DNA from: Nemertoderma westbladi
Lineage: Eukaryota > Xenacoelomorpha > Nemertodermatida > Nemertodermatidae
Assembly: GCA_032718475.1 (NCBI GenBank)
Contig: JAUCBJ010006989.1
Coordinates: forward strand, 1-64,000
Reading direction: 5' to 3'
DNA length: 64,000 bases
Part shown: positions 10,172 through 19,581 of the stretch, one piece after another
Position numbering within the stretch: the first letter of the stretch is position 1
How the letters are laid out: each line of letters starts with the position of its first letter
Notes under the pieces: generated by a model
Told to the model about the DNA's origin: nothing
The model's database searches: none
The model's input: only the letters and a program-made list of their open reading frames with translations
Made by a program: the position numbers and the translations under genes

Positions 10172-11365
10172 TTAACTAGTGCACAGGAAATTCAGGATGT
10201 CATCCAGATCAACGGCATTAAAATTAGAAACTTCTAGGTTATTGAATTTGCATTCCAAAATTTCTTTAACAAAATTAACTTTATATAAATCTACAACAGG
10301 TGTGTAACGTAGATAGGATACTTGCTTAGTTGAAACTGTTCGTAAATCAAAGTGATTACACGCGTTACCAATAGATCTAAAGTTTCGACCACTTCGAGTT
10401 CTACAATCAAAAAGTGTCAGTTCTCCTAAGAAACGGATGCAAGGTTTGAACGAATTGAGTAAACTGTGAGCGAAAGTGACGAACCTTGATTGTAACATTA
10501 TAGAAGGGTGTTTAAATGGCACTACACTTTCCACTATGTATCTATGTGTATTAAACGGGAGATTAAAAAGTAGTCTGACATTAATATTCCATGTGGTGTA
10601 AATACGTGAGCATGAACTAGAGAATAAATCCCACAAGTTACTACCATAAAAACACATAGAATAAATACGCTGAATATTGCACAAATTATAGGGATTTGCG
10701 AAATGGAATTCCTGCCTTAATTTATTTAGTTTGCCTATAAATTGTCCCCTTTTACGAGCAATGTCCTGTTTCAAGGAGTTTTCGCAGTCAAGTAGATTAC
10801 CGAGATGTAAGGCCTCCTTGACCCAAGGTAGATTGACACCATTTAAGCTAATGGAAACATTGGGAATAATTGTAATTGAACCAAAGGAAATACATTTTGA
10901 TTTCGACTTTTCCGGTATAATGTTTGTACTAAACTGTAAGTTAAATTCTGATGCGAACTTGGCGCACAACGAGACCATGTGCTGTAGACCAATTAGAGAA
11001 GGACACAGTAAAAGTAAATCTTGTCTGCATATGCCAATACGCCCAAACAAGTAGAACCAATATAACATCCAATTCTAGAATCCCGCAACTTCCTCAGAAG
11101 AATATCTAATAGAATACAAAATAATATGGGAGATGCCACTGAGCCCTGCCGAACGCCGTTACTGATAGGGAAACAGTTCGAAGTCGAGCCTTCCCAACGA
11201 ACACAACATGATTGGTTTGTGTATATCCATAACAATGTACGGAGGAAGAAAGGTGAGAAGCCTTTTTTAATCAACTCAAGGAAAAGTTTGCACCATTCGA
11301 CTAGATCAAATGCCTTAGAAAGATCAAGAAGGGAACCGTTGATTTGATCTGGAATGCAATGCTAG
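10172..11365 (-). mobile_element. LINE-B, 5'-truncated non-LTR retrotransposon with RT domain
   Basis: On the minus strand two overlapping frames (11274-10993 and 11068-10172) together encode the second half of a LINE reverse transcriptase and its C-terminal region. Visible motifs are LDLSKAFDLV (motif A, about 11320), SNGVRQGSVASPILF (motif B) and the YAD of YADD. Two extra bases just after YAD shift the frame into DLLLLCPSLIGLQ, so the enzyme is broken at the catalytic motif. The 298-codon 3' frame is otherwise open to the stop at 10172. The family is distinct from LINE-A. The element is 5'-truncated at about 11365 and lies antisense between two direct copies of the hammerhead repeat. Confidence 0.85.
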
Positions 11366-11424
11366 TTTGTTTATATGTATGTGTGTGTGTTTAGCTGGTT
11401 TTTGGTGTAGCTAGTTTGATTAAC

Positions 11425-11478
11425 ATGTGTCCTGCACGGGTTAGTGTAACTGATGAGCCAAATCCCGGCGAAACACAT
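11425..11478 (+). ncRNA. Hammerhead ribozyme, type III topology
   Basis: All invariant parts are present in order. The helix III 5' strand is ATGTG (11425-11429), followed by the U-C cleavage site (11430-11431, giving the preferred GUC triplet). Helix I is CTGCAC/GTGTAA (11432-11437 with 11444-11449) closed by GGGTTA, followed by core CTGATGA (11450-11456). Helix II is GCC/GGC (11457-11459 with 11467-11469) with loop AAATCCC, followed by core GAAA (11470-11473). The helix III 3' strand is CACAT (11474-11478). Helix I has one G-U pair and a C-A mismatch next to the core that the copy at 9657 would repair to C-G. In animals such ribozymes are known from Penelope-like elements and retrozymes. 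Activity is inferred, not shown. The repeat continues to about 11534. Confidence 0.8.
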
Positions 11479-11581
11479 ATGCAAAAATGTAACCAATGTG
11501 ATAAATTTACTTACAGTATTTTAAACAGGGTTGCGCTTTGTGTCCCTGCTTAAATAAAATGATATTACATATATATATATA

Positions 11582-12440
11582 TTAAGAATGCTGTACCGGC
11601 TTGTCGACAAAATTGCGACGCCAAAACTCCCTATCACCCATGACATTTGCTAGTTTATCCGCATCTTCAAGGCCAGTGTCCTTTAAGATGCGTCTCAAGA
11701 AAGTCATGGGCTGTCCACCATGCTTATTCACTCCATGAGGCTGCCAAAGTACAAGATTATGCACTGGCTGGTCCTCACGGGGAAAGCAATGTCTGCAAAG
11801 CGGAGGCGATTTTGTTCTAGTGTCAAGCTTGGGTGAACCAATGAGACACCTCCAATGTCATATAGTGTCTGGTTGGAGATGTGTTAATTGCACTTGACAC
11901 AATGAACCCGGCGCAGCATTCTAGTGAAAGTGCCATCCAGAGATTTGGTATCCTCTGCAGTTAGAGCCCAGCGGACTCTCATATCAGAGTGGTACTACTG
12001 CTGCCATAAATAATCAAACCGTAAGGCTCCGTGGGCATTCCAAATCCTACACAGACTGAATGAATCCCCATTAGACTTCGAATGGATCTGTGTCACCATC
12101 AGCAGTAGACACAAACGTGGTGGAACCATCGTACAGGGATCGTAGCTACATTAGCTGCAATAATTTTCCCAGGAATCCCATATGCTGCCAGTAAGCTGAA
12201 CATACGTGGTCGGGAGATTGAGTCGAAGGCATTAAAGAAGTCAACAAAAAGATGATAACCAAATCAGTTGTCTGTCCTTCTTTATCGATAACTCTTCGAT
12301 TATCCATCTAAGTGCCAGAATAGGCTCCATGGTTCCACGAATTTTACGGAACCATTGGCTCCCACGTAACAGTCTCTCAACAGGTTCCCTGATGCGATTT
12401 AATAGAATTATGGTGTTCTCGAGACGGGAGGACTTTTCTG
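11582..12440 (-). mobile_element. LINE-A copy, minus strand, decayed
   Basis: Reading the minus strand from 12440 down gives the RT region (PILALRWIIEEL, a YGIPG-type block, a VDGDTDP-like block) and then, after a break, the C-terminal block with GGQPMTFLRRILKDTGLEDADKLA and the end VDKPVQHS-stop. The element's 3' end lies at 11582 and is followed by a (TA)n run, as in the copy at 41500. Internal deletions remove the YADD region, and stops break the frame. It begins about 50 bases past the hammerhead repeat. Confidence 0.8.
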
Positions 12441-14149
12441 CCAGGGAGTGGGTTGGTAGCGTATAGAGTAGAATAGAGTATATCAGAGTAAATGATGCGG
12501 AGATAAAAATAAGGAATAAATAAAAATACATTTGAATGCTTATTGTAAAAGCATTTGCGGACATAACAAGTAATTTTTACGCAATGCGCAGAATACTCTA
12601 AAATAGCCCTAAAATTATTCAACTACGCGTCAGAAAGGAATTAGAACCAAGATGACGAAATCTGTCAGCTGATTCTTTGTGTACGTGGAAGTTCTTTGTT
12701 CTGTCTTATTCAGCCAATCAGAGCAATTTTCACTTTACAGCTAACAGAAACCTATCTAAGAAACTCGCGCAATGCATTATGGTCATTATTATTTATTTCT
12801 GAGAATTAGAACCAACTCAGAATTCTGTGCTTCTGTACGGAAGTTTCAGACTTTGGCCCAGGAACATCTGATGGCATTGGTTATAGGAACGTAAATCTAT
12901 TAACCTGATCTGAACATGCTGCACTCTCAACTCACCCCTGACTACATATAACTGACTTACTTAACTCATTTCACCGCACTTTTTTACTTCTGTTTTATAG
13001 TATTAATTGTTGTTATATTAATGGATGTTGATGTTATATTTGGAGAATACTGATAAATAATCATAAACCCCTCAATCTTCTTGATTACTGAGGTAAGAGG
13101 AAACGAGTCTACCGGTAGCAACTGCGACTTAAATTATAGTGGTTTTGTGTGAATTAAATGCTATTTCATAATCCCTATGTGTGTCAGTTGCAATCCTCCT
13201 TATATATGATCAAATTCAGTGACGGTCGGCAAATTAGTGCGAAGTAGTGTAAAGTCGTGTGAAGTCGTGTGAAGTAGTGTGAAGGTTAATAAAGCATCTC
13301 CTAAAGAATGCGCTATTTACGAAACTCTTTGGCCATCTAGTTGTGATTAGTATAAGTCATAACTCTGTTTTTATACTTAAAGCGCCACGTCCTAAAGGAG
13401 CTGTTAATATTTCCCCGAAAGTAAATATAGTTGTCAGAGATTATATAGTAGCGATCAATCGAATAATACAGTAGGTCTACACTGCAATACTTCCCAAGGA
13501 ATCCGAATCCAGTCTCCCACACCGTGGGTCATACGCTGCGCACGGACTGGCTTCGGCAGATGTAACTTCAGTACACCAGGTAATTGGTAAAGGCTAAAGT
13601 CGATTTATAAACAAAAGGACAACTAAAATTGGCAGGTTAAACTGCTAAAGGTCTAAAAGCGCGAACACTTATTATTGATTACTAACAGAGTATATTGCCT
13701 TTCAGGAGACATTTGGAAGTCCCGGTCAGCAAGACTGCTGTTGGAGTGGGGGGTGGAGGTATCTGGTGGTAGCGGTGTCTGGCGGAAACGGGAACTGGCG
13801 AATGAAGGTGACGAGATGTCTAGGTTTGTCTCTCAATAAATTGAAGAACAAAAATATGATGATTTTTAGGATCTAATTGATTTGGTACATCGTTTTCGGT
13901 TTTACTTACGTTAGCAAATTATTTTATCGTTTAGAGATACTAGAATTCTATTGAACCTTTTAATAAACTCTACAAATAGTTCTCATTGGGAGCGCCATGA
14001 GGTATTAATTGATTATTTTACAAAACTTACGTAGGACAAATTCATCCGCCAATTTTATTTATTAATTCATCTATCTGTATATACATATTACTATATATTC
14101 TTCTTTTTTTTTATTTCATATATATATTACTGTGTCACATTTTATTTTA
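12441..14149. other. Unassigned AT-rich region
   Basis: No supported gene. A short array of GTGTGAAGTxGT-like units lies at about 13236-13284. Short open frames here (for example 12377-12622 and 13337-13522, minus strand) lack recognisable features and are not reported as genes. Confidence 0.4.
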
Positions 14150-14240
14150 TTCAGTGCAAGCGCTGATAGATGGGCATTTTATACCTTTTTTTGATCTTGA
14201 TAATTAAACCGCCGGTGGAATCCGGATATGAAATGAAATG
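14150..14240 (+). mobile_element. LINE-like 3' tail
   Basis: The sequence TTTTGATCTTGATAATTAAAC, followed by CCGCCGGTGGAATCCGG and a TGAAATGAAATGAA end, has the layout of a non-LTR 3' untranslated region with a short tandem tail. No coding part is attached upstream, so it would be an extremely truncated insertion. Confidence 0.4.
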
Positions 14241-14540
14241 AATATCAGTGTTGACCTCTTTAAGGCCTTTGATTCAGTCTCTCGATCACGTATGTTCGTG
14301 CAGCATACTTGCAGCATATGGGATTCCTGATGAAATTATTGCAGCCAGCAGACCACTATACGATGTTTCGACAACATTCCGGTCTACTGCTGATTATGAC
14401 ACACTTTTCGCAATTTTCATTCGAAGTCCTATGGGGAAGTCCTTAAGGGTAATACACCTGCACCATTGAATTCCAACCAAGCACTTTCTAATGTTTACTT
14501 TGCTGATAATTTAGGAGTAATGTTTTTCGAGTACTTGCTC
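14241..14540 (+). mobile_element. LINE-A fragment, RT palm region, plus strand
   Basis: The frame at 14248-14469 contains TSLRPLIQSL, YGIPDEIIAA and STTFRSTADYDT, the same RT block seen at 42410-42640 on the opposite strand. It is followed by a FADNLGV-like block that corresponds to YADDLGV. The protein frame is shifted relative to the functional RT frame, so it is a dead copy. A weakly similar stretch continues to about 14760. Confidence 0.7.
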
Positions 14541-14844
14541 CTCATCTCGTGAAAACAGGCTGCTTCCTGATCAGGTCGTTTTGTTTACTTCATGAAGGCA
14601 AACTTTTGTAGTTAGTTTCGACAGTCCTAAGGAAATAAATGTTTGAACATATGAGCATAAGATGTAAGGATGGTGTCCTTCAGTATATGGATGACTTCCT
14701 TCTACTTGGCATCAAGTAAGTACTCGGAAGTCAGATGACTAATGAGAAACTTACAACGTTGTGCGTTACAGTAATTGTGTTGGTTACAAAATAATGGCCG
14801 CCTCTGTAGGCTACTACCACTACGCCAATATTGTATAAGCATTG

Positions 14845-15700
14845 AGTATGTTATCCTGACTACCTGCGAAGCGGAGGCGATTTTGTTCTAGTGTCAGCTT
14901 GGGGAACCAATGAGACACCTCCAACGTTATATTGTGTCTGGTTGGAGATGTGTACATTGTACTTGACACAATGAACCCGGCGTAGAATTCTTGTGAATAT
15001 GCCATCCAGAGATTTGGTGTCCTCAGCAGTTAGAGCCCAGTATATGGGTACTAGTTCTACTGCTGTTCTAAATAATCGAACCTTGTGTTTCCGTTTTATT
15101 CTATGTGACTTCCAATTATTGGAAAGTCTATTCAATTACATTACATTAGTTCCCATTACTTAGTCTTTCACCTGACTCCCATATCCATAATCCCAAGTAA
15201 CAGAAGTCGTCCACATACTCAAGCACATCATCCTTTGAGCTTTCCCTCATATTTAGGGAACATTTCCACAGGGATGTCGAAGCTAACTGTCAAAGTCTTG
15301 GTTTTCTCGGAATTAAAAAAAGACCAGCACTAGAAGCACGCTGATCCAATAAGAATAGCAGCCTGTTGATTGGTTGATCCTGGGATCCTGAGATTGGGAG
15401 CCCTGGGCTCCCTCAATGTGATTCAAGCAGAAGCAGTACTTCTAAGTGATCAGCAAAGATTAGATCAGTTATGTACTTGGCTGAATATTCTCGACTCCAA
15501 TAGAGGGTGTTGCCATCACCGCATGTTTGTTTATTATGATGGTCGAGGTCGAAGGACATAATCCACAACAATTATGAACAAGAATGATGCAAGCATCACT
15601 CAAGCAAGAATCACCCTCGCGAGCCCCATGTAACTTCGATTGATTCGGTGTCACCATCAGCAGTAGATACAAATGTTGTGGAATCATATACAGTGCAGCA
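14845..15700 (-). mobile_element. LINE-A copy, minus strand, decayed
   Basis: The minus strand encodes KSHRIKRKHKVRLFRTA, ALTAEDTKSLDG, RRVHCVKYNVHISNQTQYN and, further upstream, the VDGDT-like RT region near 15640-15690. Frameshifts divide it into short frames. It lies head-to-head with the plus-strand fragment at 14241-14540. Confidence 0.8.
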
Positions 15701-16749
15701 TGCCGGCAGAGGCAGAATAAGAAGAAGAATGAGTATATACATTGTTTAGTGTATTGTTATTTGTTTTACATAATGTATAATACTATTGCTTATCTATATA
15801 ACGGCAAGTTAATTATTAATTGATTAACGCAAAAGTGTAATAATCATATGAATGAAAGCAAGACAATATATTATCGAATAAATATATAAATAATATATAC
15901 AGTATAAAGACGAAAAGGTAAAGCACAATAAATATAAACCGCTTCAGTAATGTATGTCAAAAATATTAAACTTAAAAAACTAGTGTAAGATAATCACGTC
16001 ATTATAAATGTAGAAACTAATCATAAACAAATTAATATACTGATAAACTCAGTAATAACGAGATCGATATACATAGCCTACATTATAGAAAAGTTACTTA
16101 CCATTAATAATAAACCGGATGAAATTAAATTAATTAATAATTACAATACTTGGACTTATTACAGAAAAATTATTTATAGAGCAACCTCGTGTTGTGATAC
16201 CATATTGGATTGGTAAGATTTTGTATCAGATATTATATAATAACTATTAGCAATAAATTTACTTATTATTGTAATATTAGTGCATGATATTATGATATAA
16301 AGTAATATGATATTCTTCAGATATGGTATACATATCTACTACGAATAGACAACACATGGTAAGTTCAAGAAGAAGATACAGTACGTATAGACAAAAGCCA
16401 CATAAGCCGCAAAAATAGCAAATAAAAGCCACCAAACGTGGGTTGTCAACGAGTGTAATTCTTCCGATTTTCTTTGTAATATATATTTTATTATTATAAT
16501 TTTATGTAATTACAGTCTACGTACGTATTAATTACATCTATATACATATTTTACATACCATGCTGTTGTTATGGTTCTATGGGTAAATATATATATATAT
16601 ATATGTGGTGCTTTCTTCTATAACAATTCATAATTTTTAGATTCAGAATTAAAAAAAGTTCAGGCCTATGAAGATAAGAAAATCGGAAAGATTACTCCAG
16701 TTGACAGGATAACCCCATTACAATTATAATTGTTGTAATTTTGTATTAA
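15701..16749. other. AT-rich spacer, no gene seen
   Basis: Very AT-rich sequence with many TAATA/TATAAT tracts and a (TA)n run near 16590. No open frame or RNA gene can be supported. Confidence 0.45.
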
Positions 16750-16754
16750 ACATA

Positions 16755-17654
16755 CACCATGTCCCAGAATATAGTGTCGTAATTCAGTGACACGCCCTTA
16801 AATTTTTTACAAATCTTAATGAGATTGCATGAAATTTGAAACAGAGATAGTTTCAACTCCCGACCACTGTCTGGGTGAGCCAGAATTTTTATTTTTGCTT
16901 TCAATCTTTAGCTACAAGCGTTTAAAAAGTGTCTCCAGCGATATTACACCAGTTACACCGCAGTTATTATTCTACCTTATAGCTGTTTGTTGGTACCAAT
17001 GGAAAGCTGGCCCTGCAAGGATTCCAAATATGTAACACAATTTGAATTTCGTTGAAAAATAGCGGAGATATGGGCTTTCAATTGTTGCATGGTTATGCAC
17101 CGGCGCGAGGCTATTTTATTCCATTTAATAAATGCATTATATTCTGGAATAATTTGTTTATCCAAATACGTAGCTGAGCAACAATGCGTTACATCTATAA
17201 TCATACTATTACGTAGCTATTCATACATTTAAAAAGTGTTCCAGAATATGGTTTATTTATTAAATATAATAAAATAGCCTCGCGCAGGTGCAAAACCATG
17301 TAACATTTGAACGCACACATCTCTGCTGTTTTTCAACGAAATTCAAATTGTGTTACATTATTTGGAATCCTTGCATGGCCAGCTTTCCATTTATACCAAC
17401 AAACAGCTATAAGGTAGAATAATAACTGCGGTGTAACTGGTGTAATATCGATGGAGACACTTTTTTTAAACGCTTGTAGCTAAAGATTGAAAGCCAAAAT
17501 AAAAATTCTGGCTCACCCAGTCAGTGGTCGGGAGGTGAAACTATCTCTGTTTCAAATGTCATGCAATCTCATTAAGATTTGTAGAAAAATTAGAGGGGGG
17601 GGGGGGGGGGGGGGGGGGGCACTGAATAACGACACTATATTCTGGGACATGGTG
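16755..17654. mobile_element. 900-bp palindromic MITE, family 2
   Basis: The two ends are inverted copies (CACCATGTCCCAGAATAT... and its complement) and the match runs inward about 400 bp on each side (16755-17152 against 17654-17236), leaving a spacer of about 80 bp. Flanking dinucleotides are TA on both sides (16753-16754 and 17655-17656), as expected for a Tc1/mariner-type insertion. The palindrome, however, extends a few bases past them, so the boundary is provisional. A 25-base G tract occurs only in the right arm. No transposase frame. A solo diverged arm is at 6690-7110. Confidence 0.85.
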
Positions 17655-17785
17655 TATGTAGGTGCGAATGTTTAGAATGTGGGAAAGGCGAATCCGTTGA
17701 TTTTATATTCATTATGTTGATGACTCAGAGCAAGATTAACTGTCTGTTCAGTTCTACGAACTAGCCCACATTCTAGAACAACTTC

Positions 17786-19102
17786 TCACTTAGTTTTTGT
17801 GTAGATCTGAGAATATCGACATGCAAAAACGGCTGCAAGGGCTACAATGAAAGGTAAGCCCACCAAACTAAGCAGAGAAGAGGCTAATTGGAAACCAAAA
17901 TAGTCATTGAGGAGACCACCAAAGACACCACCCATAATATTTCCAAGAGACAATGAGATCCGATAAGCTTGTTGGAGAAGAGATCTGGTATCAACATTGT
18001 CAGGATATCCACAAACTTTCACAACCAGTTGCGTTTGTGTTTCGAGTCCAGGCACCTGGTACATCCCCCCACCAAGTCCCAACAGCGCAATTCCAGTGAG
18101 TGATATTGCCAGAGAATGTGGTATACCAAGTATTTCCGTTGGTCCTATTAGTTGCATTGATACAGTTGTCACTATGGTAGCAATTACAGTTGGATATATT
18201 GGTTTCCATCTTTTAATCAAGACTGTCATTAATAACCCAGTGGAACATAGAAAAACTGGAAAGATCATAAAATCAAGACCAATATAGTATTGGGTTACAC
18301 TGTAGTAGTTGTGTATATATGAGGCATAATTTACCATGGCAAAATATTCACTGATGTTGTAAAATACATTCCATGTAAAGATGAGCGCGATACCAGGATT
18401 CTTGAGTATTCCAACGTAAGTAGGTCTTTCTTCCTTAGTTTCGCATCGATCATAAAGGCGACCAGGGGACTCAAACAAGCAGTAAAGGATGATAACGAGA
18501 AACATCGAACCAGAAATTACAAATGGGAATGGAAACCCTAATTTCGCAAATACCGAGGAACCAAAAACTGGAGCAAGTGTGTAGCCCAGCGTGTCAAATA
18601 CAACAGCTAGACTGGCTACTAAAGTGCGGTGCAAAGGGTTTAATTCCATAAGGAGATTTAGTGAATACATATAACTGATATTAAGACCAATTCCTTCCAA
18701 GGCTCGTAATGAAAAGCAAACAAGTATATGAACTGTGTTGTTCGGAATGAATTCCACAAATCCGAAAAGCAAATGAGAAATTGATCCAAGAATCCCAAAG
18801 AGACCGAGGGAAATTCGTGTTCCCCAGTTAGTGATCGAGTGATTTAAAATTAGGAAAATGAGTAGTCTGACAAATGAGAACATTACAAGCAATGAACCGG
18901 TGAGGGTCTTTGACCAACCCCGATGTTCAACAACAATTGGGAAAAATGTTTCCAGGAGATTGTTACACCACCCAGGTATAATTTGAAAAGTAACCAATAA
19001 AGCCACCAATACATAAAGTCGATAGCCTTTGAGGTGTTTGCTATTTTTGATTCTGTCAATTGAAAGTTTATTGCTAATGGGACTTCCTTCTTCAACTTCC
19101 AT
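17786..19102 (-). CDS. Major facilitator superfamily transporter, SLC18B1-like
   Basis: From the ATG at 19102 (good context GAAATGG) the protein has 438 residues and about twelve hydrophobic segments, the usual length for MFS carriers. Similarity to the SLC18B1 (vesicular amine/polyamine transporter-like) group is suggested by the RALEGIG segment of transmembrane helix 4, the AVVFDTLGYTLAPVFG block, the charged central loop after LFESPGRLYD, and GIALLGLGGGMYQVPG in the C-terminal half. By family it would move organic cations in exchange for protons in vesicle or plasma membrane. The frame stays open upstream through a (TA)n repeat to 19192, but that codon is GTG and is preceded by a splice-acceptor-like TTCATTACAG. 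An additional upstream exon is therefore possible. The gene appears intronless from 19102. Confidence 0.85.
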   Translation of the reverse strand: MEVEEGSPISNKLSIDRIKNSKHLKGYRLYVLVALLVTFQIIPGWCNNLLETFFPIVVEHRGWSKTLTGSLLVMFSFVRLLIFLILNHSITNWGTRISLGLFGILGSISHLLFGFVEFIPNNTVHILVCFSLRALEGIGLNISYMYSLNLLMELNPLHRTLVASLAVVFDTLGYTLAPVFGSSVFAKLGFPFPFVISGSMFLVIILYCLFESPGRLYDRCETKEERPTYVGILKNPGIALIFTWNVFYNISEYFAMVNYASYIHNYYSVTQYYIGLDFMIFPVFLCSTGLLMTVLIKRWKPIYPTVIATIVTTVSMQLIGPTEILGIPHSLAISLTGIALLGLGGGMYQVPGLETQTQLVVKVCGYPDNVDTRSLLQQAYRISLSLGNIMGGVFGGLLNDYFGFQLASSLLSLVGLPFIVALAAVFACRYSQIYTKTK

Positions 19103-19356
19103 TTCGTACTTTACAATGAATATAATATATATATATATATACAGCCAGGTAATAAATATAGTACTATATATGATTGCAGCAGAGACCGACACTGTAATGA
19201 ATATAAAAGTTGTGGAATTTGATGTTGATTTGCTACACTAAACGGTCATCCCGGCAGATCCGGGAACACTGCCCCCCACGCGATATGGCCATCTTTCCTA
19301 GCTCTTACATTTTATATTCCGGTGTCCAAAAGTGTTCATTAAGACTCATTAGCCGA

Positions 19357-19581
19357 CTACCGTGACGGATCATGACAGAAGGCTCCACCCAGCGCAAGGT
19401 TATTTACAGCTAACAAAAACGTATTGAGATCTAGCACCTTCAACAATGAGAACTTAAAACTAAGACTGCCATAAAGCAAAACGGTATCAACTGATGGCCG
19501 AAAAAGGAGCGCCCTTTCAAAGAGTCTGAAATATAAGTCTCCTCCTCTACATTCTGAAGAGCTTGTGAATGCCTTAGCCAT
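19357..19581 (-). mobile_element. Possible LINE remnant
   Basis: A 74-codon minus-strand frame contains RLFERALLFRPSVDTVLLYGS, which resembles the conserved LFRxxVxxVLLYGS block near the C-terminal end of many LINE reverse transcriptases. Nothing else of the element is recognisable around it, so this is a weak call. Confidence 0.35.

Noticed and set aside
19102-19192. Transporter start at 19192
   Set aside because: The codon is GTG, and the extra 30 residues come largely from a (TA)n microsatellite. The ATG at 19102 has better context.
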